From Basidiobolus meristosporus CBS 931.73 (taxonomy: Eukaryota; Basidiobolomycota; Basidiobolomycetes; Basidiobolales; Basidiobolaceae): a DNA stretch of 55,437 nucleotides. The position numbers were made by a program, and so were the translations under genes. Below, piece after piece: positions 31,424-42,629 of the stretch. How positions within the stretch are numbered: position 1 is the first letter of the stretch; each line of letters begins with the position of its first letter. Under the pieces are notes generated by a model that was given only the letters and a program-made list of their open reading frames with translations, ran no database searches and was not told where the DNA came from. Location: assembly GCA_002104905.1 (NCBI GenBank), contig MCFE01000588.1, forward strand, positions 1-55,437, given 5' to 3'.

Positions 31424-32686
31424 AAAGGGCAGTCACAATTCTTCGGCTCCGCCGTTTTGCATGGACCCAGACGTTTACCAGACATAGATGTTTCGTAAGC
31501 AGGTAGAGAGCCTCCCTAGGTGGGCACTATTCGTTTCTCGACTTCACATCATCGATGGACGCCACATGTTGACAGGTTTCCTTTGTTGAGGGGATAAAAC
31601 TCACCCGACAGACACATGGCCTAAATTGGCCAACTCCCAAAGGAGGCACGCTATCTGGACGTGAATTGTCACGACGCCTGTAAAGCATTCTAGCTTGATC
31701 AGCCCATCCCACCGCACAATGAGACGCTCTACAGCCCCTCGATGAGGAAACCGTAATAGCATTTACCGGTCATTCGTTGAGTCCGGCGTATCCAATACCA
31801 TTACATCTGGCGTGATGCAAGATCAAAGACTAACAGCAGATGGAAAATTCCGCGAACTGGCAGCAAAGTGACTGGTCAGATCACCTCAGACACCCATCAT
31901 GATGATTGGACTCACTAGCAAGCGAAAGACCCTGATGGTATTCCTCCAAGCTAATTCGCCGCCCAATCCATTCGCATAAACAGCTGCACGCCGTGCATAA
32001 CAGTGGCTCGGGAAAACCCAGACAATGATCTGCCCGGACCCTGTGGCCGCTCTCACCATCACCACATCCTCTGGTCGAGGGATTCCCGTACTTGCCCGAA
32101 GGCCACGGCCAAGTGGTCGTTCATTGGGTGTGGGGAAGGGGGTGATTGGCTGTCGGGCGAATCTTCATCCTCTAGCACCACCAGAACGACCGAAGGGCGG
32201 GTTATGCAATGCGAGCCGAAACCCAGTCCAGCGTCCATGCCTTGAGTGAAACGGTCGAGATTATCGATGGAACCACGATCCATCGCCGGCATGGAGTTTC
32301 AGAGGATTCTCGATGGGAACGACCAAGACCATTGGATGGGTCGATGTGGAACCCGGAACTGCATCCACACCTCGCGGGGCATGAATCCAGTGACCTGGTG
32401 GCTGCCCCACTACCCATAAATCCACCCCCTCGCCCAGATCCCCGCTCAGAGAGATGGCTTTTCGTAGGAGTTGGATGCAAGTCCACATGATACCCAAGTG
32501 ATATCACTTTCCATCCGACGCCAGTTCATTCCACTCCCCTGCGGAAGCAAGACAAGCAGTTTTCAGCACTCCCCTTACATCCCTGAGCACACCACGCACA
32601 AGTCCCAGCTGCGTTGCCACCCCACCTCCTCATCCTAGAATCCCAACCACCCGTCCGAAAGTCGCTGCACACTGGATAGAGTTACT
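31424..32686. other. Intergenic, nothing recognised
   Basis: About 1.26 kb. The overlapping short frames on both strands near 32000-32500 have no family resemblance. The part just before 32687 is presumably the promoter and leader of the membrane-protein gene. Confidence 0.5.
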
Positions 32687-33646
32687 TTGGCAGCTATGGA
32701 TCAGAACACCCAGCTAGAGTTGAACGATCGAGTGGAACTGTTGCTAATAACATTTACGTTTCCACTGGTCACACAGGACGTGTACTACTCCATCCGAATG
32801 GTGCTCACCGACCACGCGCTGATCTACAAGATCAACCTGGTCCAGTCGCTCCTGCTCTTCTGCACCGGGCTGGTGAACCTGGCGATCCGGATGGTCAAGC
32901 ACCAGGCGAGCTGCGTGGCCTACTTCTACTCGTACAACATCATGGCCTTCATCTCGGTCACGCTGTTGCTGACCCTCGTCTACCTGAAATCCCTGTGCAC
33001 CAACCGACACATCCGTCTGATCAAGGGGATGTTCGCATTTTCCCAGGGGATCCATCTGACCGTCGACGTGCTCATGCTTATCAAGACCCACGACATCTTC
33101 GCCAATTCCCAGGGAGGCTGCTCGTGGATCTCCGAAGACCTGTACGTGATCCTCCTGTTGTCCAACAACACGATCATCGTGGTTGTGCTCGCGTCCATCA
33201 CCATCTTCTACATGTACCGTTACGCCAAGGTGAGATCCTCGCCGATATTCAAGGTCCTCATCCGGGACGGGTTGATCTTCTTGTTGCTGATCACACTGGT
33301 CACGGTGGTGGTCCTAATCCTCCAGATTCTGAGACTGATTCAGTCGGGGATCTTGCTTCATGGTTCGTGTAAGTACTTTCACCACCCTCTCCCCTCCCTC
33401 GTACATCCCTCATCCGAAAATGACTGAACCCCATTCACGTTCTCAGGGATTATCTTGTCGCTGCTCACCACCCAGCAGTGCCGAAACTCCTACCGGCTGA
33501 GGCGTGGCGAATTGCAGCGTAGCGAACGATTTTCCAAGGATGTCACCGTCATGCAAATCGACCATCCTTCCACCTACTATTCGAGTGAGTCCAGCTCTGC
33601 ACTCTCGTCGATGGTGCAGGAAGTATCCACCGTCCCAACGAAATGA
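32687..33646 (+). CDS. Seven-helix-type integral membrane protein, function unknown
   Basis: Two exons, 32687-33368 and 33447-33646. The intron (78 bp) has GTAAGT and CAG ends. The spliced product is 293 aa. Hydrophobic segments lie near residues 17-40, 50-70, 82-103, 113-132, 150-178, 195-218 and the splice junction region (GILLHGSWIILSLL), so seven helices are likely. The loop and helix S-P-I-F-K-V-L-I-R-D-G-L-I-F resembles the SPLLRxLxRDGxxY region of fungal DUF6533-like proteins, but the N-terminal DUF6533 motif is not obvious. The tail is cytosolic and Ser-rich. A receptor or sensor role is possible but unproven. Confidence 0.75.
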
Positions 33647-34360
33647 TCGCTCCCGCACCCCCCCCAGTGCTCAGGCATTCACATCAGCCAACCAGCTCGC
33701 GCTCCGCCGCTCTTCACCCATTTGGATCCCTCCGTGAATGGAAAGAGACTCACCATAATTCAACCTAGTCTCTTCCTACCATCTGCTCGGGAGGCTGTCC
33801 AGACCTCCCTGGATGAACATCGACCGCACGGAATGTTTGTCCCCATCGAACCAACCAAATGAATCCGCGATGGCCCCAAGTGAACAGTCGATCGTGGGTT
33901 CAGATGCGACCAAAGAGCAGGGACGAACCCAGGAAGAATCAAGTTTCTTTAGTTTAATATCAACCTACAAATCCACCGGGTCAATTGGTGGCAGATCCAC
34001 AATAAAATCACTTCGGTGACAAAGAAAACGGTGGTCAGATGCTGTATGTGACTGGCAGGGGGAGGAAGTCATGGGACAGAGGAATGGAGCGGAAGCGGAG
34101 GTGGAGTGGACGGGTGGATGAAGCTAGATGAAAGCGAACGGATCCTTTGCAACAAGGAATGCTTTATGCCGTATGAGATGATGTTGTGTCACAGAAACGA
34201 GGTGAATATTATGTAAAGGTATATGGATCAAGATCAGGATCAGGATCCGATTTAGAATCTTGGTGGAGGGGGGATTGGAATTGGGACTGAGACTGGATTT
34301 GGTATGAAAGGATTATTGAATGCAATATGGCTTCGGTTGGCCGGCTACTGTGGGATCTAT
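33647..34360. other. Convergent intergenic region
   Basis: About 710 bases between two convergent genes, presumably both 3' ends. AATAAAATC near 34001 may serve the upstream gene. The short frame at 33813-34019 lacks support. Confidence 0.5.
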
Positions 34361-35427
34361 TCACAAATTCAGGTACCGTTGCTGGGCTTCGTAAGTGAGC
34401 AGGGCGAAGCCGAACAATGGAGAGACGATCATGCAACGAGGGACGATACCTTTGAAAAGTGCACTCGGACCCTCGTTACGCACGATCTCTTTGAAGCAGT
34501 GGGCGAAGCCACGATATACGGGCTCTCCAGGCTTAGGAGCGACCTGGAGTCGAGTCTTGACCACGTCCGCGGGGGTCACCGCACCAGAGGCGATCACACC
34601 AGCCACGATTCCAGAGCCGAACACTGCGGGGAAGGAAACGTTGCCGTTGGAGTCGGCACATAGCGTCTTCAAATAGGCGTGGGAGGGGAAGAAGAGGATG
34701 GAGAAGGGAACGTCTCGGAGTAGAGTGGCAGGGGTTCCCTTGTAGACCCCCTTCAGGCCAAGCTTCCTGACCACCTGGAGGGCGGTAGGTCTAGGCTGGC
34801 CGGGTTTGAGCTCTGTGCCGGCAACCTGCATCTGAATTTTCACTATCTCCATTGGATTGGTCGCGATGACTTGACAGAAACCTGCTGTGGCACCGGCAAC
34901 CATACCCAAATGGATCGGAAGGTGTTCCGGGTCCACTTGGTTCTCGCGGGCCAAGTACTCTCGAGCGTAGTCGTTCACAGCCAGCTTGATGGCCTTCTCG
35001 GGGGTGATGCCGACCAGGTTGGGGACAAGTCCGCGGTACAAACCACGGGCCCCCTCGGTTTTCAGGATGGTCTTGAAGCAATGGACCCTGTTGGGAACAA
35101 GAAGGTAAGCTCGGTGGGATGGGTGGACACAGGCGACGGAAGAAACCAACATACCCTCCCTTGTATCGGAGGTTGCCCGAGGCATCCATCTTCTGGTTTT
35201 GGAGTCGGGTCTTGACCATATCCAAGGGGTAGATGATCAAGGTTCCTACGATGCCGGCAATGGCGCCATTCACGAGTTTCAAAACGAGCCTGCAAAGAAT
35301 ACCATTAGTACCTTCCGGAGACCACCCGTGAGCCAGGGCAAAGAAAGCCACTTTACTTTCTCGTGCCGGATTTCTCTTCGGAGAGAGCGACAGGGGGTAG
35401 GGAAACAGACTCAGCCGTAACAGACAT
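34361..35427 (-). CDS. Mitochondrial carrier, glutamate-carrier (GC1/SLC25A22) type
   Basis: Three exons on the - strand: 35357-35427, 35155-35289 and 34361-35087, with two 67-bp introns (35290-35356 and 35088-35154). The product is 310 aa, the standard size of the family. The three repeats each carry the carrier signature PX[DE]XX[KR]: PLDMVKTRLQ (from residue 45), PMEIVKIQMQ and PADVVKTRLQ. The stretch GITPEKAIKLAVNDY and ATNPMEIVKIQMQ resemble glutamate and aspartate/glutamate carriers more than other branches. The long N-terminal calcium-binding half of the aspartate/glutamate carriers is absent. Expected in the inner mitochondrial membrane, exchanging or co-transporting glutamate. The substrate is inferred from motifs. 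Confidence 0.9.
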
Positions 35428-37063
35428 GTCTTGCGTGCTGGTGGGAGCAGAAGGAGTAGGGTGAGCAGCGGCCGGTGAGGGAGTAAGAGTAATATAGCGA
35501 AAGGCGAGATTCGCCGATAAAAAAAAGGATATAATCTGGTTGAAGGATTTGATCCCAGAGATGGAGCCGTACACCAGAATCCCAAATAAATCAGCCCATA
35601 TATATCCTCTGCATTGGCTGTGCATTATTGGTCCACACATATTCAATCATCCCTGACTGAACGTGGAAGGTGGGATGACTAATTCTGCAAGGATTTTTAT
35701 TAATAGCTAGATCTAGTCTATCCTGTTTGTACCAATGCGCGAGGCACTTTGGGTTTGGTGGGGTTGCGAGAACGTGGGAAGATCTATACTGCCAGCCATA
35801 TGCTCGGGGTATGTTCGAATCGCGAGGTTGAAACGGCCTTTGAGTTACGAAGCACCGCCTAGCCATGTGGCGGGTATTACTGCTCTCTCGAGGTCCTAAA
35901 TTCTCGCTCATGCGCGAATGGTCTGCCCCAGCAAGTAGCATGGGATGATAGTCGAGTGATTCTTCGTAACTGTGGCATCATCCATACGACCGGCATGCCC
36001 ATCTTCGGCGTGGAGGGCGCTTGCAACCCTTTGAGTGTATAAGGGTATCAATACGCTTTCTGGAGCAAATCAACGAAGAGGTACTTTGGTGGCCGCTGGT
36101 GAGTTGAACGCCTCGAATTGTCCGGCACAAAAGAGGATTATCCTATTTGGATGTAGAAGATACGTATCCCTGGTGTGCTTCCCTTCAGAAACTCCACTGC
36201 AATCCAGACACTGGCAATAACATCATCATTCCACAATAGACAGCCACCGATTCGATTCCCATATATGGCTCGAGATTGGAGAGTACTTGACATCTATGGA
36301 GCGTGATCCATGAGAATTACGTTTAAATGTTGAAAGAGGTAAGCGCTGAACATTTTGGATGTTTTCCTGTCACGCTTGCCATCAACGGTAGGAAACCTTG
36401 TGGAACGCATACCGCGTAATTGGGACAGGGTATGCAGGCGTAAGCTGGACCTTAATGAACGGGCTCAGGTAGAATCTTCCCTATTCCTCACCCAAAGGTG
36501 CTCTTTGTGCAACTGCTGGAGACTGGGTCAAACTTCGAATGGTATGGTCCTTTACCCGCCAGGGTGAATTCTCCACGCACTTCTTCATGTGGCCATTGAG
36601 AGTTGCTGAGTGAATAGCCAGCTTCACTTCTCATCATGAGTAAGCGGTAGCGATGCGTGGTTGCGTTCAGGCGGGTCCATCCCGGTGTGCTGGTGTGGGT
36701 TGAGGTATTTCTCAATTTGTGAGAAGGTTCTTAAAATCAGAGAAAGCTGTGGTACGTGGAGACTCGAGTATTCTCTGTGCCCATGCAGGCGGGTGTAGTT
36801 ATGGAATAGAAATACAATGGACCCCGGAAATAGCGTACACATCGAATATCTACCATCAGTTTACTACTATCCCAATCTTTCCAGAAGCCAAAGGGTAATT
36901 AAAAAACCATCCTGGTCAACGAAATCTGATCGATTTCCACCAATGGTCCATGGTTACATGCGCTCCGAGAGAGAAGGTTGGAGGAAATCCTTTATTGTCG
37001 CCACGATAGCTGTATTATGTTTTGTTAGTGATGGGATGGGATGGGATGGAGTGGGAATATGGG
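35428..37063. other. Intergenic, nothing coding recognised
   Basis: About 1.6 kb between the carrier's promoter and the 3' end of the acetyltransferase gene. A tRNA-like but unpaired sequence lies at 35795-35871 (see rejected items). Confidence 0.5.
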
Positions 37064-37633
37064 TCAAGGTAGCCATTTCCAGCAAAGCCGTTTCCCATCT
37101 GTGTCATCCCAAGAATCGTAACCTTGGCGGGAAAGCCAATATGCCATCCCGGGAAAGGTTTCAGGAAACGTATTTACGGTTACCAGAGGAGTGTTCCTGT
37201 TCCCGTTCCCGTTCCCTGCACCTTCCTCGAGTATATGCTCCTCTAGGATACTCATCAAACCATGTCTACGATACTCTCTTTCCACTCCAGATAGCCAGAT
37301 GTGAAGGCTATAGGTAGGTTTTGATTCCAATCCGGCTGGGCTACCTGCTTGGACTCTTTCTAAGATTACCTTAGGGAGCTTTTTTATATGGGTAAATGCG
37401 AAGCCTAATATCTTGTCCTCGGAGTTCTTGAGGTAATGAATCGCACCCCCATCTACCTTCAGTTTGCTTTTCCAGTTCTCCAAGCTCGAATAGGAATTTT
37501 CCGACGCTGCACTTCCTGTTTCCCGAGTAAACAGCCGTGTCGAGAACTGAAGCACTCTTTCAAGCTCCGAAGTCTCCTGGTTGCTGCTATGGATAACATA
37601 ATAGGAGTATTTTAAAGGGGGGTTGGGAGGCAT
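37064..37633 (-). CDS. GNAT-family N-acetyltransferase
   Basis: 189 aa in one exon. Residues 68-82 (YLKNSEDKILGFAFTHI) fit the beta-strands before the core. SLHIWLSGVEREYRRHGLMSILEEHI (109-134) is motif A, where VEREYRRHGL stands for the acetyl-CoA pyrophosphate loop (R/Q-X-X-G-X-G/A). NTFPETFPGMAYWLSRQGY (154-172) fits motif B and the C-terminal helix-strand. Transfers an acetyl group from acetyl-CoA to an amine; the substrate is not predictable. A short Gly-Asn repeat (GNGNGNRN) follows motif A. Divergent to the inhibitor gene, about 800 bases away. Confidence 0.85.
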   Translation of the reverse strand: MPPNPPLKYSYYVIHSSNQETSELERVLQFSTRLFTRETGSAASENSYSSLENWKSKLKVDGGAIHYLKNSEDKILGFAFTHIKKLPKVILERVQAGSPAGLESKPTYSLHIWLSGVEREYRRHGLMSILEEHILEEGAGNGNGNRNTPLVTVNTFPETFPGMAYWLSRQGYDSWDDTDGKRLCWKWLP

Positions 37634-38429
37634 TGATCGTGGAGGATAGAGAGGTTGGTTAAACCTTTTGCATTGGCCAATCGAATATCAATTTGGACGA
37701 CGGCTGCGGAAGATCCTATGGAAAGCCATTCTAGATGCAACGTTGAATATAATTCCTTTGATGTATCAACACGGTCATGTGACATCGGCGAGGGTTCGGT
37801 GGTTTCAGTGTTGTTGGTATCAGTCCAGTAGTTTAGGCACAAATGGGATGTTTGGCGACTTCCCACTCAAACACCGACTACTTTGGATACACCGGCCCAG
37901 GCTAATTTGCATTGATGATCAGGAACCTCTGACCACAGGATGTCTATCGAAGGCCACCATAGGGTTGATAACTGGCATGTAATACCTAGCACAGTGATCT
38001 ACGGGCAGGAATGGCATTGCTGCATGAATATCCAACTGACACTCGGTAGGGCTAACACTCTGATGATGCTGAGCGATTTCATAGCCACAGCTCAGACCAT
38101 CAGCACCTCGCATTCCGCCCTCATTCTTGTGAAAGGCGCATTCCAGCCACAAGCAGACTTCCATGCCATGTCGTAACAGCGACTTGGTTGCTACTGTTTT
38201 CGAGAATGTCTGTGGCGCAAGCAAACCCGATATCCTCAAGTGAATTTAGCACATTGGCAACCATTCACCAATCCTTTCGTTGATGATTTTGAATATGATC
38301 AAGTGGGATTGAAGGGCTGTATCCGTTGTTTGGGATGAAGCTGACGATGTATACGTGCAAGTGGCGGAGCCAAGTATATTAATCGCTAATGCATGATAGA
38401 CCAGCTGATCTCTTGTATAAGAGTGTTCG
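37634..38429. other. Divergent intergenic region
   Basis: Contains the promoters of the acetyltransferase and inhibitor genes. Overlapping frames at 37919-38239 on both strands have no family resemblance. Confidence 0.5.
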
Positions 38430-38817
38430 ATGTCTTCAGTTCCTTCACCGCCAGAGCTAACGATGAGACTGAGCTACCGACTTTGGTTGCTGCTACTAAT
38501 TGTGTTCTGCTTCACACTGACGGCCTCAGGGGAGAGCGCAAAAGGTATTCCTCACCTTGATGGTGAAAGTGACGCCACTGACTTTTGCCTCTCTAGCATA
38601 CATCGTCGAGTTCAAAGACGGCACCCCTCAGGAATATATCGACGAGGTTGCTAAGAAGGTTACTTGGAATGGAGGGCGCATCCGGTATCGCTTTCACACA
38701 CTACTTCACGGCTTTAGCGCGGTGATCCCGACTCACCAACTTCACGGGCTCAGCAAAAACCCGCGGATAAGCCGCATCTCCCCCGTTCGACAGTACCACT
38801 TGACATCCTCCACCTAG
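38430..38817 (+). CDS. Small secreted inhibitor-I9 (subtilisin propeptide-like) protein
   Basis: Two exons, 38430-38544 and 38597-38817, with a 52-bp intron (GTATTC...CTCTAG). 111 aa from the first ATG. The second ATG at 38463 starts a classic signal peptide (MRLSYRLWLLLLIVFCF) and is probably the true start, giving 100 aa. The mature part starts AYIVEFKDGTPQEYIDEVAKKV and ends with GFSAVIPTHQL and ISRISPV, the beta-alpha-beta pattern of inhibitor I9. Such free-standing domains inhibit or chaperone subtilisin-like proteases (fungal POIA1, yeast Pbi2). Unlike Pbi2, this one looks secreted. No protease gene is adjacent. Confidence 0.85.
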
Positions 38818-41355
38818 GGCCGTAAAGCATTGGCATAGCGCCAATAAACATTCGCAAAAGCACCTCGTAGATGTATTTGGATGGTTTATTGTTTGTGATG
38901 GTCAGTATTATGGGTCTGTGGAATTCGCATTAGTATGTTCTATTGCGCTTGTTTGGATGGCATGCTTTATCTACATAAAAGAGAACAAAGAGGATGTTGC
39001 TATATATTTCTGGTGGGGTTTCGAGCGAGCGCTATCTCAAGGTGAGTGTCAGGATGGCCGTCACTATTGCCAAGGCTAAAAGTAAAGTCAAAACCCAGTG
39101 CGCTTTCCGCCACCATCGAGATTCTCTTTTTTCCACCTCAGTTATCTCCACCTCCTCTGATTGAACGATCAGCAACTGGCCAAGCTACACTGAACATGAA
39201 AAGGGGTGTACCTGGTAAACTAGAATCAATGGCGATTTTGAAATCATGGTCAGCACTGACACCATAGAGCACGTCGTCAAGCTCGCTTCGCCTAGTTGAA
39301 GGTGCATGAAGCACTGACCTAAAAAGCAATGGACCCGATTTAGTTACCCTTCTGCCTGTAGGAAGGATCCACATCAATACCCTACATGTTGAAAAGACCG
39401 GAAGTAAAGTAAACTGTCTGACCGAAACGGGCAGATTTCGAGGCAGCGAAGGAGAGCGCATCCCTTTTTAAAGCTTTCCGACTCAACGGGCTGTGGTGCA
39501 GATCTGCTTCTGTGGAGTGGAGGACCTGGATTTTATCATGGAGAATCAGGATGGATCAGGGTGTTTGATTCCATCCAGCATTTTAATAAGCCGTCTGCAA
39601 TTGACGTCGCAAAGCGCTACGTAAGGTCGCCTTAAGATACCAGATAGGCTTAGTGATTGCCATTTGACTGGTGGACTACTTCAAACCGAACTTCAACTTG
39701 ATCAAATCCGTTTCGATGCATGAGGTGTGGCTCGTTTTGGACTGTTTCAGCGAGGGATTGATTCAGATACTCGGGATTGTGGCATTTGTGGTGGATACGC
39801 TAGGCTTTGAAGGCATGTTGTATTGGGTAGAAGCTTCATGTCCATTGGTCTGATTGCCCTAATGCATCAGCGCTTGCCCAACAATGCGAGGTTTGTATTG
39901 ATGTTCTCAATATCAGCCATCTATCTGGCAAGGCATTGTGCAGCCGATGGCTACCTGGGAAGCAGAAGCCCTCTGTCAATGCTCCCATCGTATCGTAAAA
40001 ACTCACAGTTTATTTTGGTAAAGTGCCAGTCGCTGTTTCGGTACCCCCTCCACATAATTTTCATCATTACCTTGGATGCTGTATTCAGTGAGCGCGTTGT
40101 CCCCACCTCGATCTCCAAACCACGACGAGCCGAATCCAACCCACCTACGAAGAGGGTGAGGATGCACGTATTCAGCTATGATTGAATAGCTCAACCACGC
40201 CATTTCAGATGGAGATCATTTGCAAGTTGAACAGCATCAAGACTTCAACGACGTGCTTTGCGAATAGACCAAATTTATTACATTTCGAATGTGAACATTA
40301 ATCAATTTAACAGAATGATGTTGCGATCCATGGAGTGGATAGGCCCCGAGGATGGAGTATGCGATGACGAGAAGTTCAGGGACTGCAGATTTGACAGACA
40401 CCTGCGGTTAATGGAGAACTTGGTTGGTATCGTGAACCTCGTTGGTGGTGGCTACTGCCTTTGGATAATCGTGAATGTGGACTTGGTTGGTTTCAGAGAC
40501 GGCGTTTGAGTCCTGGACTGTAGCAACGATGTCAACCTGTTGAGCAGGACCGGTGGAGTTGGGGTGTGCTTTTCTTGATGCTTCCATTTGTGTTGTTGTG
40601 TAGTGCAGCGGGGAAAGGAGGGTATCTGAGGTGGAAGGCCTTCCGAGTTTGCTTTAAATACTCGAGGCTCTTCTCCGCTTCAGTAGAGGGAGATGGTCCG
40701 GAACACAACATTCCTTCAGATTGCACAAGATCGGATAGATTTGATAGTTGGCATGTGTTAATTCCGTTTCGTTGGAACATGCATCATGAGCATTCGGCTC
40801 AAAAGTGATTTAATTTATCTGAGAAATCCGTCTCCCGGTCATATGAGCTCCATCATCACGTCCGTGTTACGTATAACCCACTTATTTATGACAAGCCGAG
40901 TGTCAGCGATGAGTTCACTGCTTCTTGTACGGTGGTACTTCCACAAAAGGCCATAATGTGGTCTGTTGTGGGTATCCAGATAATCTTGGATTGCAACCAA
41001 TATATATACATATATATATATACATATACATTACGCTTACCAAGCCCTTGAAGCCGACATCTGTATAGCAATAGTACTATTATATATACTATTTCATGCT
41101 ACTCTCTTCCTAATGGCGTGATCCCATTTCCATGAGGATATATGAGCACCAACAAGACATGATAGCTGTGATTAACAGTGACTGATAATTCATCAATCGA
41201 TATTCGTAGATTCGATTTGTACTAGCTTTCCATGGTGGCGGTGGCCAGTCCGAATTAGGAAAAATTCATAGAAGACGAGCATCATCTGAGTAACGTTGCT
41301 ATCAAATGAAATTTTATTGCGTGACAAGGTGATGGAGGTGGGCACAGAACAATTA
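38818..41355. other. Long intergenic region, nothing coding recognised
   Basis: About 2.5 kb. Short frames on both strands (for example 39823-40185) show no motif. An AT dinucleotide-type microsatellite (TATATA/CATATA) lies at 41002-41033. Confidence 0.45.
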
Positions 41356-41577
41356 TCAACGATAACTTGTTCTCAGAAATTCCCCTTCGACGGAAGCATC
41401 GTGGACTTCATTGGTGGCTAGACCACTTGGTGGAGCCTTCTTTGCCGCTTCCTCGCGATCAAGCTGCTCTTTTGCTTGTTTCTTACTTAGCTCCCGGAAA
41501 GTAGTAGAGTCTGAGGACATCTGTGTCCTGTCTTGGTTAGAGGGGTCGGATTCTCTAGTCTTCGAGCGTGTGTTCAT
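41356..41577 (-). CDS. Small hydrophilic protein, unknown
   Basis: 73 aa, MNTRSKTRESDPSNQDRTQM at the start, then a Lys/Glu/Ala-rich predicted helix (FRELSKKQAKEQLDREEAAKK, residues about 27-47). It has no membrane segment or signal peptide. The context of the ATG (CAACATGAAC) is acceptable. Composition is protein-like but no family is recognised. It may instead be the last exon of a gene extending to 42000. Confidence 0.4.
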   Translation of the reverse strand: MNTRSKTRESDPSNQDRTQMSSDSTTFRELSKKQAKEQLDREEAAKKAPPSGLATNEVHDASVEGEFLRTSYR

Positions 41578-41763
41578 GTTGTGAGGAGCAGTGATTCTGA
41601 AATTTCCGTGGTCTCTTCTGAACTTCTTATACCTTCATTCCCTGACTCAAGTGGATCATCTATGCACGGAGATGACGTTGTAGAACCTGTTCTGCCTGGG
41701 CATCCATCTCATTGAATCCACGTCACTGGAGGCAGTGTCCTTGGTAGAAACCACCCATGTAAT

Positions 41764-42000
41764 GAAATCATACCTGGCAAATCATGTTCTGGCGCTCTTC
41801 ATCTTCAACAATACAATCGTTGCTGGGAAACCATAGCCACTGTGGTGCCGGATGATGTGTTCGTTGTGCCTATCAAGTGATATAGCCAGCAAGGCCAAGA
41901 TCTTGTATGTTTTTGCAGTTGGCAGACGCTCCACTGCCATAAGGTGCTTACTAAGGGCCATGGGGACGTAGCTCCAATAGGTCTCATCGTCGTACTAATC
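41764..42000 (-). pseudogene. Decayed protein-coding fragment, unknown
   Basis: The - strand shows two protein-like stretches in neighbouring frames: MALSKHLMAVERLP, TYKILALLAISL, then WLWFPSNDCIVEDEERQNM. They are followed by a possible donor CAG|GTATGA. A frameshift between them and stops upstream suggest a dead gene or an unmodelled intron. Function unknown. Confidence 0.35.
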
Positions 42001-42629
42001 AGTTATACACGTTGTGTTTGGAGCACAACTGCGCTTCTCTTGGGACTGGGATTTAGCACGTACACTGGCCAATTGTTGGGCCCGCTCTATTTGTGGGAAC
42101 GCCCGGGGTGATCAGATTTGGAGTGTTGGGTTGGAGGTGACTACAAGATGCCTTTGCCAAATTATCCCGTTGGAAAATATCCTTCCGAGAGATTGGTCAC
42201 GCATTCTGTCCAACTTATTCTGCTCTTTTCCATTCCAAACGAAAAGTTCAGGATTGATGGCCGATCAGATTCCGGAACGTATTGACCTGGAATGCTCCAG
42301 CCTGCCCATGGTCTCATGACTGATTATCAATTGCGGTCTTGGGTGAATGTTGGTGAGTGATATCCGACAGGGCACCTGTGATCATCATCATGATTGTTTG
42401 ACCATGGCAGTGATTCATTGGATCCATGTCTTACTGATCAGTGAGTAAGCGTATAAAGCAACCCAAGCAGTGTTTTGCGTAGTAGAGTAAAAGGCACTAT
42501 CACTGACAGTAGACATCGCGATGGGAGCTCCTCGTAGTCAAATCCAGATGGATCTAACTAAAGAATGGTTTCAAAATAATATAAGGAAGCTATTGGGTAG
42601 CGTATTGCGCAGATTTCAATGATCCGTCT
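42001..42629. other. Intergenic, promoter side of the JmjC gene
   Basis: About 630 bases with no recognisable coding sequence. An additional 5' exon of the JmjC gene could be here but I cannot identify it. Confidence 0.4.

Noticed and set aside
32003-32507. Several overlapping frames on both strands upstream of the membrane-protein gene
   Set aside because: Mutually overlapping in GC-richer DNA without family resemblance; typical chance frames.
35795-35871. tRNA-like sequence on the - strand, 77 nt, with A-box-like TGGCTAGGCGG and GATTCGAAC
   Set aside because: The ends pair at 6 of 7 positions, but the T stem and anticodon stem do not pair, so it is at best a tRNA-derived relic.
36249-36259. 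B-box-like GATTCGATTCC
   Set aside because: No A box at the right distance and no acceptor stem.
37919-38239. 106-codon frame on the - strand between two divergent genes
   Set aside because: No motif, overlaps another frame on the + strand, lies in a promoter region.
39823-40185. 120-codon frame with a short hydrophobic stretch
   Set aside because: No recognisable domain, low-complexity context, no intron or promoter signals.
41002-41033. TATATA/CATATA tract considered as a possible origin or matrix site
   Set aside because: Only a short microsatellite; nothing else supports a function.
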